Of a DNA stretch of 64,000 bases, positions 17,857 to 25,893 are shown piece by piece. Under the pieces are notes generated by a model. That model worked only from the letters and a program-made list of their open reading frames with translations, was not told where the DNA came from and made no database searches. The DNA lies in assembly GCF_900163835.1 (NCBI RefSeq), contig NZ_FUKR01000072.1, positions 1 to 64,000 of the forward strand, read 5' to 3'. The translations under genes and the position numbers were made by a program. Positions within the stretch are counted from its first letter, which is position 1; every line of letters begins with the position of its first letter. The DNA is from Mycetocola reblochoni REB411 (GTDB lineage Bacteria; Actinomycetota; Actinomycetes; Actinomycetales; Microbacteriaceae).

Positions 17857-18398
17857 CCGCCACGCCCCCCACCACGACGGCCAGGGCCCCGCGCCGCACC
17901 GTCCTCATCGCCTACGGCGTGCTCATCGCGATCGGCGCGGCCTTCGCCGTCGGTGCCGCCGTGTCCTACCCGCTGCTCCTGGAGAACAGCCAGGTCGGCC
18001 CCGGGCTGATGCCGCTGGTCGCCGGCAGCGCGCTCGTGCTCGTCGGCCTGCTTCTCGTCCGTCAGGAGCTCACGACCGGCTCCGTGCTCGAGGGCGACGG
18101 CGCCGCCGTCGACACCTCGGGCGAGGACATTGCCAAGCGACGCAGGACCCACCGCAAGCTGCTCAGCGTCATGGGCCTCACCGTCGTCGCCGCGGCACTC
18201 ATCCCCGTGCTCGGCCTGCTTCCGGTGATGAGCATGCTCGTGTTCGTGCTCTCCGTGTTCGTCGAGCGCCGCCCCTGGTGGCAGGCGCTCCTCGTGGCGA
18301 TCGCCGCCTTCGTCGTGGCGTACGTCATCTTCGTGGCGGTCCTGATGACCCCGCTGCCCTTCGGCATCTTCAACCCCGACGTCTGGAGCCGACTGTGA
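17853..18398 (+). CDS. tctB: Tripartite tricarboxylate transporter small membrane subunit TctB
   Basis: This 181-aa protein has four hydrophobic helices with a charged loop in the middle (about 85-105: DTSGEDIAKRRRTHRK), the usual TctB plan, and the family-typical LLPVMSMLVFVLSVFVERRPWW. It partners TctA in the symporter. It overlaps both neighbours by 4 bp (ATGA before, GTGA after), so the three transport genes are translationally coupled. Confidence 0.9.
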   Translation: MTATPPTTTARAPRRTVLIAYGVLIAIGAAFAVGAAVSYPLLLENSQVGPGLMPLVAGSALVLVGLLLVRQELTTGSVLEGDGAAVDTSGEDIAKRRRTHRKLLSVMGLTVVAAALIPVLGLLPVMSMLVFVLSVFVERRPWWQALLVAIAAFVVAYVIFVAVLMTPLPFGIFNPDVWSRL

Positions 18399-20080
18399 TC
18401 GACAACCTCGTCCTCGGCTTCCAGAACGCCTTCACGCCGGAGAACCTGCTCTGGTGCTTCATCGGTGTGCTGCTCGGCACCATCATCGGCATCCTCCCCG
18501 GCCTCGGCTCGTCGACGGGTGTCGCCATCCTCATCCCCGTCACCCTCGCCTTCGACCCGCTGACCGCGCTCATCATGCTCGCCGGCATCTACCACGGCTC
18601 CCAGTTCGGGGCCACGATCACGGCGATCCTCATCGCGACCCCCGGGGAGGCGTCATCCGTGGTGTCGACCCTGGACGGCTACCAGATGGCGAGGAAGGGC
18701 CGAGCGGGGCCCGCGCTGGCGATCTCCGCGCTCGGCTCGTTCACCGCGGCGATGATCTCGCTCGTCGCCCTCATGGCCGTCGCGCCCGTGTTCGCCAGCG
18801 TCGCGCTCACCTTCGGCCCGCCGGAGATGCTCGCGGTGATGATCCTCGGCCTGTCGACGATCGTCGTGTTCGCCAGCCGCAACGTCCTCATCGGCGTCGC
18901 GATGGGCCTCGGCGGACTGCTGCTGGCCACGGTCGGCGTCGACGTCGGCTCGGGCACCGCCCGCTTCGCCTTCGGCCAGGTCGAGCTGTACTCCGGCATC
19001 CCCTTCGTCGAGGTCATGATCGGGCTCTTTGCCCTCGGCGAGCTGCTCAACCAGTTGCACCAGGGGGCCGTCAAGCCGATCAGGGCGCGCTTCCGCGACC
19101 TGATCCTGACAAAGGAGGACCTGCGCCGCTCCGTCCCGTCCACGCTGAGGGGCACGCTCATCGGCTTCGTCGTGGGCATCCTCCCCGGCGCCGGGTCGAC
19201 GCTGGCCTCGTTCATGGCCTACGGGGCGGAGAAGAAGTTCTCCAAGAACCGCGACCAGCTGGGCACCGGCGCGATCGAGGGCGTCGTCGCCCCCGATGCG
19301 GCGACGAACTCCTCGGCGAACATGAACTTCGTCCCCACCCTGACGCTCGGCGTCCCCGGCGGCGCGACGACGGCGGTGCTGCTCGGCGCGTTCCTGATGT
19401 ACGGGATCCAGCCGGGGCCGCTGCTGTTCGAGAACCAGCCGGGGCTGGTCTGGGGCCTGCTGGTGTCGTTCTTCATCGGCAACGTGATCCTGCTCGTGCT
19501 CAACCTGCCGATGGCCCCGGTGTTCGCCCAGGTGCTGCGCGTGCCGTACAGCTACCTGTACCCGCTCATCATCTTCACGAGCATCGTCGGTGCCTACACG
19601 GTGGCCAACAACTCCTTCTCGGTGTGGATCGTGCTCATCTTCGGCGTCATCGGCTACGCGATGAAGCGGCTCAACCTGCCGATGGCCCCGCTCGTGCTCG
19701 GCCTGGTCATCGGACCGCTGCTGGAGAAGTCGCTCGTGCAGACCTCGGCGCTCGGCGACGGCAACATCGGCATCGTCTTCGAGAGCCCGATCGCGCTGGT
19801 CATCCTCGGCCTGGCCGTGCTGATGGTCTTCGGCGGTCGCTTCCAGAAGAAGCTGACGCAGTCGGTGATGGGCGGCCGCAAGGGCGGCAAGGGCGGAACG
19901 CGCAACGGTTCCGCCTTCGTCACGGAGACCAGCTCGGTCGAGGCCGTCGGCGAGCTGGCCGACGAGATCCGGGCCGACGAGCGGGCCGCGGCCGCCGCGG
20001 CCAGGGACTCCCGTCCGGACCGCCGCGGCGACGGCCCGAGCGGCCGGGGAGGAGGGACCCCTCCCCCCGACGGAGACTGA
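18395..20080 (+). CDS. tctA: Tripartite tricarboxylate transporter large permease TctA
   Basis: The 561-aa permease has about 12 helices. Conserved TctA motifs are LLGTIIGILPGLGSSTG near the N-terminus (GxLPGLG), IYHGSQFGATITAILIATPGE, and in the second half VGILPGAGSTLASFMAYGAEK and TLTLGVPGGATTAVLLGA. The last ~65 residues are a charged Gly/Arg/Pro-rich cytoplasmic tail not usual in TctA. The GTG start overlaps the tctB stop. A strong terminator follows 17 bp after its stop, separating it from the GntR gene. Confidence 0.93.
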   Translation: MIDNLVLGFQNAFTPENLLWCFIGVLLGTIIGILPGLGSSTGVAILIPVTLAFDPLTALIMLAGIYHGSQFGATITAILIATPGEASSVVSTLDGYQMARKGRAGPALAISALGSFTAAMISLVALMAVAPVFASVALTFGPPEMLAVMILGLSTIVVFASRNVLIGVAMGLGGLLLATVGVDVGSGTARFAFGQVELYSGIPFVEVMIGLFALGELLNQLHQGAVKPIRARFRDLILTKEDLRRSVPSTLRGTLIGFVVGILPGAGSTLASFMAYGAEKKFSKNRDQLGTGAIEGVVAPDAATNSSANMNFVPTLTLGVPGGATTAVLLGAFLMYGIQPGPLLFENQPGLVWGLLVSFFIGNVILLVLNLPMAPVFAQVLRVPYSYLYPLIIFTSIVGAYTVANNSFSVWIVLIFGVIGYAMKRLNLPMAPLVLGLVIGPLLEKSLVQTSALGDGNIGIVFESPIALVILGLAVLMVFGGRFQKKLTQSVMGGRKGGKGGTRNGSAFVTETSSVEAVGELADEIRADERAAAAAARDSRPDRRGDGPSGRGGGTPPPDGD

Positions 20081-20096
20081 GCCGCCTCCGTCCCTC

Positions 20097-20138
20097 GCGC
20101 GGCGCCCCCGGACCCTCCGGGGGCGCCGCGCCCGTTTT
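20097..20138 (+). terminator. Rho-independent terminator after tctA
   Basis: A perfect 16-bp GC stem (20097-20112 with 20116-20131), with a CCC loop, is followed shortly by TTTT (20135-20138). One of the clearest intrinsic terminators in the window. Confidence 0.9.
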
Positions 20139-20159
20139 CCGCCGAGATCGAGGACCACC

Positions 20160-20930
20160 ATGACCACGACCCCCGCATCCGTCCCGCCCGTCCCGCGCCG
20201 GGAGCCCGCCGTCGTCGAGATCGACAGGAAGGCGCTGAGGGATCACGTCTCCGAGCTGATCCTCGAGCTGCTGCTCCGCGGCGAGTTCGCCCCCGGCGAG
20301 CGCCTGGGCATCGAGAACCTGGCGAGGCGGATCAACGTCTCCCCCACCCCGGTCAGGGAGGCGCTCGTCCAGCTGGAACGGACGAAGCTGATCACCAGGG
20401 AGGCGCTGAAGGGCTACCGCGTCGCGCCTCCGTTGGACGCCACGCAGATGAGCCAGCTCTCCGCCGCCCGGCTCATGCTCGAGACGGAGGCGGTCCGGCT
20501 GGCGACGCCTCTCGGCGCCGAGGGCGTGGAGCGCCTCCGTGCGGCGCAGCGTCGGCACGCCGAGGCGGGGGCCGGAATCATCGAGCGCGGGGAGGCGGCG
20601 ATCGGCGACGCGGAGCTGACCGGGCACTACTTCGCCTGCGACACCGCGTTCCACCGGGTCTTCATCGAGTCATGCGGGAACCCGTTCATCGTCGAGATGA
20701 CCGATGCGCTCGGCGCGCAGCTGCACCGCATGCGCCAGACCGTGTCGCACGGCGTCACCGACGTCGCCGAGGCGATCGCCGAGCACGCAGCGATGGCCGA
20801 GGCGATCGCGTCCGGCGACCCGGACGCGGCATCGGCTGCCGTGCGCGCCCATCTGCTCCGCGTCCAGGACCGCGCGCTCCGTGCCGCTGGACCGCTCGGA
20901 TCACCCGGCCCGCCTTCATGCACGCATTGA
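20160..20930 (+). CDS. GntR family regulator, FadR/FCD subfamily
   Basis: This 256-aa protein has an N-terminal winged helix (about 25-95: SELILELLLRGEFAPGERLGIENLARRINVSPTPVREALVQLE) and a C-terminal FCD ligand-binding domain (about 105-235) with HY/D-x-A-FHRVFIESCGN, as in metal-dependent FCD domains. It directly follows the tctCBA operon beyond its terminator and is the best candidate to control that operon through the site at 15547. Its own stop lies inside the palindrome upstream of the next GntR gene. Confidence 0.88.
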   Translation: MTTTPASVPPVPRREPAVVEIDRKALRDHVSELILELLLRGEFAPGERLGIENLARRINVSPTPVREALVQLERTKLITREALKGYRVAPPLDATQMSQLSAARLMLETEAVRLATPLGAEGVERLRAAQRRHAEAGAGIIERGEAAIGDAELTGHYFACDTAFHRVFIESCGNPFIVEMTDALGAQLHRMRQTVSHGVTDVAEAIAEHAAMAEAIASGDPDAASAAVRAHLLRVQDRALRAAGPLGSPGPPSCTH

Positions 20931-20941
20931 TGCATGCATCA
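20928..20941. promoter_or_regulatory. Palindromic operator and leaderless promoter of the second GntR gene
   Basis: TGATGCATGCATCA is a perfect 14-bp palindrome. It is followed at once by TACACT (20944-20949), a -10-like box 6 nt from the GTG start at 20956, so the transcript is probably leaderless and repression by occlusion is easy. The first three bases are the stop codon of the upstream gene. Confidence 0.72.
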
Positions 20942-20955
20942 GCTACACTGACGGA

Positions 20956-21630
20956 GTGACACCACCAAACAGCACCCTCCCCTGGGAGCGCCTCACCGAG
21001 CGCAGCCCCCTCGCCGCCCGCATCGCGGCGCACACCGCACAGGCCATCATCGAACGACGACACCGAGAGGGCGAGCTCATCACCGAGTCCGAGCTCGCCG
21101 ACGCCAACGGCGCCAGCCGCACCCCCGCGCGGGAGGCGATGGTCCAGCTCGAGACCTGGGGCCTCGTCCGCCTCGCGCCCAAGAAGGGCGCCATCGTGAC
21201 GGCCGTCACCCCGGAGGAGCGGCGCGATCTGCTCGCCGTGCGCACGCTGTTCGAGGCGAACGTCCGGCCCGACGCGGCCACGGCCGACGCCCTCGCCGAG
21301 GCCCTCGCCGCCAACCTCGAGCGCCAGGAGAGCGCCCTCACCCGCTCCGACCTGCTCGACTTCGCCGGCGCCGACCACGGGTTCCACTCGCTGCTCATCC
21401 AGTCCAGCGGCAACAGCGTGACCATGGAGATCCTCGACCGGCTCGGTCCGCGCCTGGCCCGGCTCACCTACCAGGTGATCGCCGAGCACCCCGAGCGCAT
21501 CGCGGTGTTCCTCAGCGAGCACCGCGTCCTCGCGCGGCACCTCGCCGACGCGGACCGCGAGCACTACGCCGAGCTCGTCCGCGCTCACATCAGCGCCGGC
21601 CACGCCGACGCCGTGACGGTCGCCCCGTGA
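20956..21630 (+). CDS. GntR family regulator, FadR/FCD subfamily
   Basis: This 224-aa protein has a winged helix (about 18-80: AQAIIERRHREGELITESELADANGASRTPAREAMVQLETWGLV) and an FCD domain with DHGFHSLLIQSSGNS and the His-rich C-terminal part. The GTG start is taken from the leaderless -10 spacing; upstream in-frame sequence belongs to the previous gene's region. It overlaps the MFS transporter gene by 4 bp (GTGA), so it likely regulates that transporter and itself through the adjacent palindrome. It is a different branch from its upstream neighbour (low similarity by eye). Confidence 0.88.
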   Translation: MTPPNSTLPWERLTERSPLAARIAAHTAQAIIERRHREGELITESELADANGASRTPAREAMVQLETWGLVRLAPKKGAIVTAVTPEERRDLLAVRTLFEANVRPDAATADALAEALAANLERQESALTRSDLLDFAGADHGFHSLLIQSSGNSVTMEILDRLGPRLARLTYQVIAEHPERIAVFLSEHRVLARHLADADREHYAELVRAHISAGHADAVTVAP

Positions 21631-22844
21631 GCGCCCGCGACGCCGCAGCGATGAGCGCACGCGCCCGCAGCAGGGCCTGGCTGCTGCCCGTCCCTGCCAT
21701 GTTCAACCTGGCCTACGGCGGCAACCACTTCACCCCGCTGCTCCACCTGTACGAGCAGGCCGGCGGCTACACCCCGTGGCAGGCCAACCTGCTCCTCGGC
21801 ATGTACGTCGGCGGGCTCATCCCCGGACTGCTCCTGGCCGCGGCGATCTCCGACAAGCACGGGCGCAAGCCCGTCCTCGTCGCGGGGACCGTCATCGCGC
21901 TGGTCGGCAGCACCATGCTCGCGGCGGGTCTGCACACCTTCGTGCTGCTCTGCGTCGGCCGCGTCCTCGCGGGGATCGGCGTCGGCGTGGCCATGTCGGT
22001 CGGCACCAGCTGGATCAAGGAGCTCTCCTCCGCCCCCTTCGACCCGGACGCCCCGGCCAGCGCCGGCGCCAGGCGCCCCTCGATGACGCTGACCTTCGGC
22101 TTCGGGCTCGGCGCGGCCGTCAGCGGCAGCCTCGCCCAGTGGGGTCCGGTGCCGACGGTCATGCCCTACCTCGTCCACATCGGCTTCAGCATCGTCGGTC
22201 TGGCCCTGCTGATCCGCGCCCCCGAGTCGCTGCCGACGGAGCGCAGGGCGACCGGCGACTGGTGGCGCGACCTCCGGGTGCCCTCCACCGCGCACCGGAA
22301 GTTCCTCGGCGTCGTGCTCCCCGCCGCCCCCTGGGTGTTCGCGGCCGCCGGCGTGGCCTACGCCGTCATGCCCGCGCTCGTCGAGGACCAGCTCGGCGAC
22401 GGCACGACCGTGTACGCGACGGGGCTGACCGTGCTCACGCTCGGTGTGGGCGCCGCCGTGCAGAACCTCGTGCCCTGGATCAACCGGGTCACGGGGAACC
22501 GCGCCGTCGTGGTCGGGCTCGTCCTCATGACGGCGGGGATGGCGTTGTCCGAGTACAGCGCCGTCGTCACCGTTCCCGCTCTCTCCCTCGCGGTGGCCGT
22601 GCTGCTCGGGATGGCGTACGGCGTGCTCATCGTCGCCGGGCTGATCATCGTCCAGCGGATCGCCACGCCCCAGGACCTGGCCGGGCTGACGGGTGTGTAC
22701 TACTCACTCAGCTACACCGGGTTCCTGCTGCCGACGGTGCTGAGCGCACTCGTGCCCGTCCTTGCCTACCCGGTGTCGCTGACCATCGTGACCGGGGTCT
22801 GCGCCCTGTCCCTGCTGCTGGTGATGCGCAACCTGCGCCGCTGA
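21627..22844 (+). CDS. MFS transporter
   Basis: The 405-aa protein has 12 hydrophobic helices, the loop 2-3 motif AISDKHGRKPVLVAG (MFS motif A) and GRVLAGIGVGVAMSVGTSWIKE in helix 4. The central loop is short. Drug-efflux or sugar-ester type by general look; the substrate cannot be told. It is cotranscribed with the GntR gene whose stop it overlaps, and therefore is probably induced by that regulator's effector. Confidence 0.86.
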   Translation: MSARDAAAMSARARSRAWLLPVPAMFNLAYGGNHFTPLLHLYEQAGGYTPWQANLLLGMYVGGLIPGLLLAAAISDKHGRKPVLVAGTVIALVGSTMLAAGLHTFVLLCVGRVLAGIGVGVAMSVGTSWIKELSSAPFDPDAPASAGARRPSMTLTFGFGLGAAVSGSLAQWGPVPTVMPYLVHIGFSIVGLALLIRAPESLPTERRATGDWWRDLRVPSTAHRKFLGVVLPAAPWVFAAAGVAYAVMPALVEDQLGDGTTVYATGLTVLTLGVGAAVQNLVPWINRVTGNRAVVVGLVLMTAGMALSEYSAVVTVPALSLAVAVLLGMAYGVLIVAGLIIVQRIATPQDLAGLTGVYYSLSYTGFLLPTVLSALVPVLAYPVSLTIVTGVCALSLLLVMRNLRR

Positions 22845-22918
22845 TCGCCAACCGGACCTGACCGGCCACGGACGGGCTCGGGCGTCGGGCGTCCGGCGGA
22901 CCGACGCGGCCACGGGGC

Positions 22919-23941
22919 TCAGGCCGGGGCGATCTGCCGGATCGCCTCGGCCATCGTCCCGGCGATCTCGGCGGTCTCGGCGAGGGTGTGCAGCGGCGAC
23001 TCGCGCAGGCCGCTGGCGACGAAGGACGCGAGCGCGGTGGCCTGCCAGGACAGACCGAGGTGGCCGTCCCTGCCGCTGTCGTCGACCCAGCGCACCGGCT
23101 CGTCGAGCTCCGGCCCGCTGAGCGTCAGCGTGGTCGGCGTGTAGAACAGCTCGCCCGTCTCGATGCGCGCCTGCGACCCCGCGATGAACGCGCGCGAGGG
23201 CGACGCCGCCGCCAGGCTGGTCGTCAGGGTCGACTGGCGCCCCTCACCGTGGTCGAGCACGAGCGTCGCCGTCGCGTCCACCCCCGTGCCCGTTCCCGTG
23301 CCGACGGCCGTGAGGGCGCGGGGCGCGCCGAACACCATCGAGTCGAACTGCACCGCGTACACCCCGAGGTCGAGCACGGCACCGCCGGCCAGCTCCGGCC
23401 GATAGAGCCTCCCGTTCGGGTCGAAGGGGATGAGCTGCCCGTGGTCGGCGACGACCGTGACCGGGTCGCCGAGCAGCCCCTCCCGCAGGACGGCGCGCAG
23501 CACCGCGGCCTGCGGCAGGTAGCGCGACCACATCGCCTCCATGAGGAACACCCCGGCCTCGGCGGCCGCGGCGGCGAGCAGCCGGACGTCCTCCGCGGTC
23601 GTCGCCATCGGCTTCTCGATGAGGACGTGCTTGCCCGCGGCGATGGCGAGCAGCCCCAGCTCCCTGTGCTCGCTGTGCGGCGCGGCGACGTACACGACGT
23701 CGACCTCGGGGTCCTCGACGAGCTCGCGGTAGGAGCCGTAGGCCGACTCGATCCCGTGCTCGGCGGCGAAGCGCTGCGCCCGGTCGAGCGATCGGGAGCC
23801 GACGGCGACGGGGCGCTGCACCGTGTGCCGAAGGGAGCGGACGAAGGCGGCGGCGATCCCGCCGGGCGCGAGGATTCCCCAGCGCAGCGCGGGCTCGCCG
23901 GCATCGGTCTCGAAGCGGGGGTCGGAGGGCAGGGATCGCAC
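22919..23941 (-). CDS. Gfo/Idh/MocA family oxidoreductase
   Basis: This 340-aa NAD(P)-dependent enzyme has an N-terminal Rossmann fold (RWGILAPGGIAAAFVRSL), the family's AGKHVLIEKPMATTAED (EKP motif, catalytic Lys) and LMEAMWSRYLP, followed by the C-terminal alpha/beta domain. It resembles dihydrodiol/D-xylose dehydrogenases. I chose GTG 23941 because GAAGGAG lies 5 nt upstream; starts further up add 27 residues with no family similarity. Convergent with the MFS gene. Confidence 0.88.
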   Translation of the reverse strand: MRSLPSDPRFETDAGEPALRWGILAPGGIAAAFVRSLRHTVQRPVAVGSRSLDRAQRFAAEHGIESAYGSYRELVEDPEVDVVYVAAPHSEHRELGLLAIAAGKHVLIEKPMATTAEDVRLLAAAAAEAGVFLMEAMWSRYLPQAAVLRAVLREGLLGDPVTVVADHGQLIPFDPNGRLYRPELAGGAVLDLGVYAVQFDSMVFGAPRALTAVGTGTGTGVDATATLVLDHGEGRQSTLTTSLAAASPSRAFIAGSQARIETGELFYTPTTLTLSGPELDEPVRWVDDSGRDGHLGLSWQATALASFVASGLRESPLHTLAETAEIAGTMAEAIRQIAPA

Positions 23942-24072
23942 GGGGTCTCCTTCGATCGGGCGGTCGGTCCCAGTCAACCGCATCGGGGACCGCGCACGCG
24001 AGCGTCCCGCGGGTCCCGTCACGCCGGGTCGCCGTCCTTGTCCGTCAGGGTGCGATCTGCCAGCCTGGGGGC

Positions 24073-24855
24073 ATGGCTGCTACTGACACCACCATCGCCC
24101 GCGCCCTCCGGCTCAAGGAGCTGCACGAGGCACCAGAGATCCTCCGCGTCGTCAACGTCTGGGACGCGATCAGCGCCGCGACGGTCGCCGCGACGCCCGG
24201 CACCGAGGCCATCGCCACGGCCGGCCACTCCATCGCCGCGAGCCACGGCTACCCCGACGGAGGGATGCCGCTCGACGTCGCCCTCGCCGGCATCAAGACG
24301 ATCGTCGACGCCGTGGAGCTGCCGGTCACGGCCGACCTCGACGACGGCTACGACAGCCCGGGTGAGACCGTGCGCCGGGCGATCGGACTCGGCGTCGTCG
24401 GCGCGAACGTCGAGGACAGGCTCCGCCCGTTCGACGAGTCAGTCGAGCGGGTGCGCGCCATCGTCGCCGCGGCCGAGGCCGAAGGCGTCGCGTTCCAGCT
24501 CAACGCCAGGACCGACGCCATCGTGCGCGGCGGCGACCGGCCGATCGGCGAGAGCATCGACGACGCGATCGCGCGGGGCAGGGCGTTCCTGGACGCGGGC
24601 GCCTCGCTCGTGTTCGTGCCCGGCGCCATCGACCGCTCCACCGTGGAGCCGCTCGTCGCCGGACTCGGCGAGGGGAAGCTCTCCGTGATCGGGCTTCCGG
24701 GCGCGCTGACCGCCGCGGAGTTCCAGCAGCTGGGCGTCGCCCGCGTGTCCTACGGCCCGCTGACCCAGCGCGTGGCGCTGCGCGCGCTTCGCGACCTCGC
24801 CACGGACCTCTACGGCTCCGGCGTCATCCCCGAGGACACCCCCGAGCTGAACTGA
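24073..24855 (+). CDS. Isocitrate lyase/PEP mutase family protein
   Basis: This 260-aa (beta/alpha)8 enzyme has NVWDAISAATVAA, the metal-binding TADLDDGYDS and VGANVEDRL in place of the KKCGH motif of isocitrate lyase, and NARTDAIVRGG. That pattern matches the stand-alone group including oxaloacetate decarboxylases, carboxyvinyl-carboxyphosphonate mutase-like and 2-methylisocitrate-like lyases. It cleaves or forms a C-C or C-P bond next to an oxoacid; the exact substrate is open. The GTCCTTGTC... region before it also borders the divergent MocA gene. Confidence 0.86.
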   Translation: MAATDTTIARALRLKELHEAPEILRVVNVWDAISAATVAATPGTEAIATAGHSIAASHGYPDGGMPLDVALAGIKTIVDAVELPVTADLDDGYDSPGETVRRAIGLGVVGANVEDRLRPFDESVERVRAIVAAAEAEGVAFQLNARTDAIVRGGDRPIGESIDDAIARGRAFLDAGASLVFVPGAIDRSTVEPLVAGLGEGKLSVIGLPGALTAAEFQQLGVARVSYGPLTQRVALRALRDLATDLYGSGVIPEDTPELN

Positions 24856-24871
24856 CCCGGCCGTCCGCCCG

Positions 24872-24909
24872 CGACGGGGTGCCGCTCCACACGGAGCGGC
24901 ACCCCGTCG
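24872..24909. terminator. Bidirectional terminator
   Basis: A perfect 17-bp stem (24872-24888 with 24893-24909) with an ACAC loop lies between the stop of the PEP-mutase-family gene and the stop of the convergent Rho_N-like gene. It can serve both. Confidence 0.88.
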
Positions 24910-25176
24910 TCAGTGGGAGCGCAGCTCCTCGATGAGCTCGTCCTTGCGCTTGCCGGAGTAGCCGGTCAGCCCGAGCTCCTTCGCCCTGCGGCGCAGCTCC
25001 GGCACGGTCCACTGCTCATAGGACCCCGCCTCCCCTCCGCGCTCGGCGACGCGGGATCGGCCGTCCCTCGCGGCCGCGTTGGCGATGCGGGCGGCCTTCT
25101 CCTCGGAGGCGCCCTCACGGCGGAGCGCGTCGTACAGCTCCGGGTCCTTCACGGACGGGCTCTGTCGTCTCGGCAT
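24910..25176 (-). CDS. Small Rho N-terminal/SAP-like domain protein (DUF7218-like)
   Basis: This 88-aa protein has an N-terminal half (about 8-45: KDPELYDALRREGASEEKAARIANAAA) as in small actinobacterial DUF7218 proteins. The C-terminal helix-extended-helix WTVPELRRRAKELGLTGYSGKRKDELIEELR is the Rho_N/SAP fold that binds nucleic acid. It probably binds DNA or RNA; a role in stress is often suggested for such proteins but is not shown here. The stop abuts the terminator hairpin. Confidence 0.83.
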   Translation of the reverse strand: MPRRQSPSVKDPELYDALRREGASEEKAARIANAAARDGRSRVAERGGEAGSYEQWTVPELRRRAKELGLTGYSGKRKDELIEELRSH

Positions 25177-25290
25177 GTCTCGCCCTCCTCTGACGGTCGG
25201 GGACGACCGGCGCGACGGGCCGTCCGTTCGTGTGCGCCACGCTACGCCGAGACGGGGCGGACCGCGACCCCGCGTCCGCCCGTCCGCTGC

Positions 25291-25893
25291 TCAGATCCAG
25301 CCGCGCTCGCGCGCCTCGATGGCCGCCTGCTGGCGGGTGCGCAGGTGCAGCTTGCCGAGGATCGACGACACGTGGTTGCGGACCGTCCCCGGCGACAGGT
25401 GCAGGGTGGAGGCGATCTGGGCGATCGTCTCGCCCCCTGCGCCGGCGCGGAGCACGTCGAGCTCCCTGTCGGTCAGGGGGCTGCGCTCGTCGGCGAGGGC
25501 GTCCGCGGCCACCTCCGGGTCGATGTAGCGGCGGCCCCCGGCGACCTGACGGATCACCTCGGCGACGTCCTGCGCCCTCCGCGACTTGGGCATGAAGCCG
25601 TGCACCCCCGCGGCCAGCGCGCGGCGGAGCACCCCCGGCCTGGCGTGCCGCGTGACGGCGACGATCCGCGTCGCCACGGTCCGCCGCAGCACGGCGGCGG
25701 CGTCGACGCCGTCCATCCCCGGCATCTCCACGTCGAAGAGGCAGACGTCGGGGGTCAGGCGCGTGGCCACCTCGACCGCCTCGGCGCCGTCACGGCACTC
25801 GGCGATCACGTCGATGTCCGGCTCGAGCCGCAGCAGCGCGGCGAGCGCCGTGCGGATCATGTCCTCGTCGTCGGCGATGAGCACCCGGATCAC
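25291..25893 (-). CDS. LuxR/NarL-type response regulator (DesR-like)
   Basis: This 200-aa protein has a receiver domain with acidic pocket Asp8-Asp9, phosphoacceptor Asp54 (CLFDVEMPG), Thr81 and Lys103. A C-terminal LuxR helix-turn-helix follows (about 138-195: SPLTDRELDVLRAGAGGETIAQIASTLHLSPGTVRNHVSSILGKL). It overlaps the upstream kinase gene by 4 bp. The likely binding site is the palindrome at 27167-27182 between the kinase and the small export protein. Confidence 0.92.
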   Translation of the reverse strand: MIRVLIADDEDMIRTALAALLRLEPDIDVIAECRDGAEAVEVATRLTPDVCLFDVEMPGMDGVDAAAVLRRTVATRIVAVTRHARPGVLRRALAAGVHGFMPKSRRAQDVAEVIRQVAGGRRYIDPEVAADALADERSPLTDRELDVLRAGAGGETIAQIASTLHLSPGTVRNHVSSILGKLHLRTRQQAAIEARERGWI

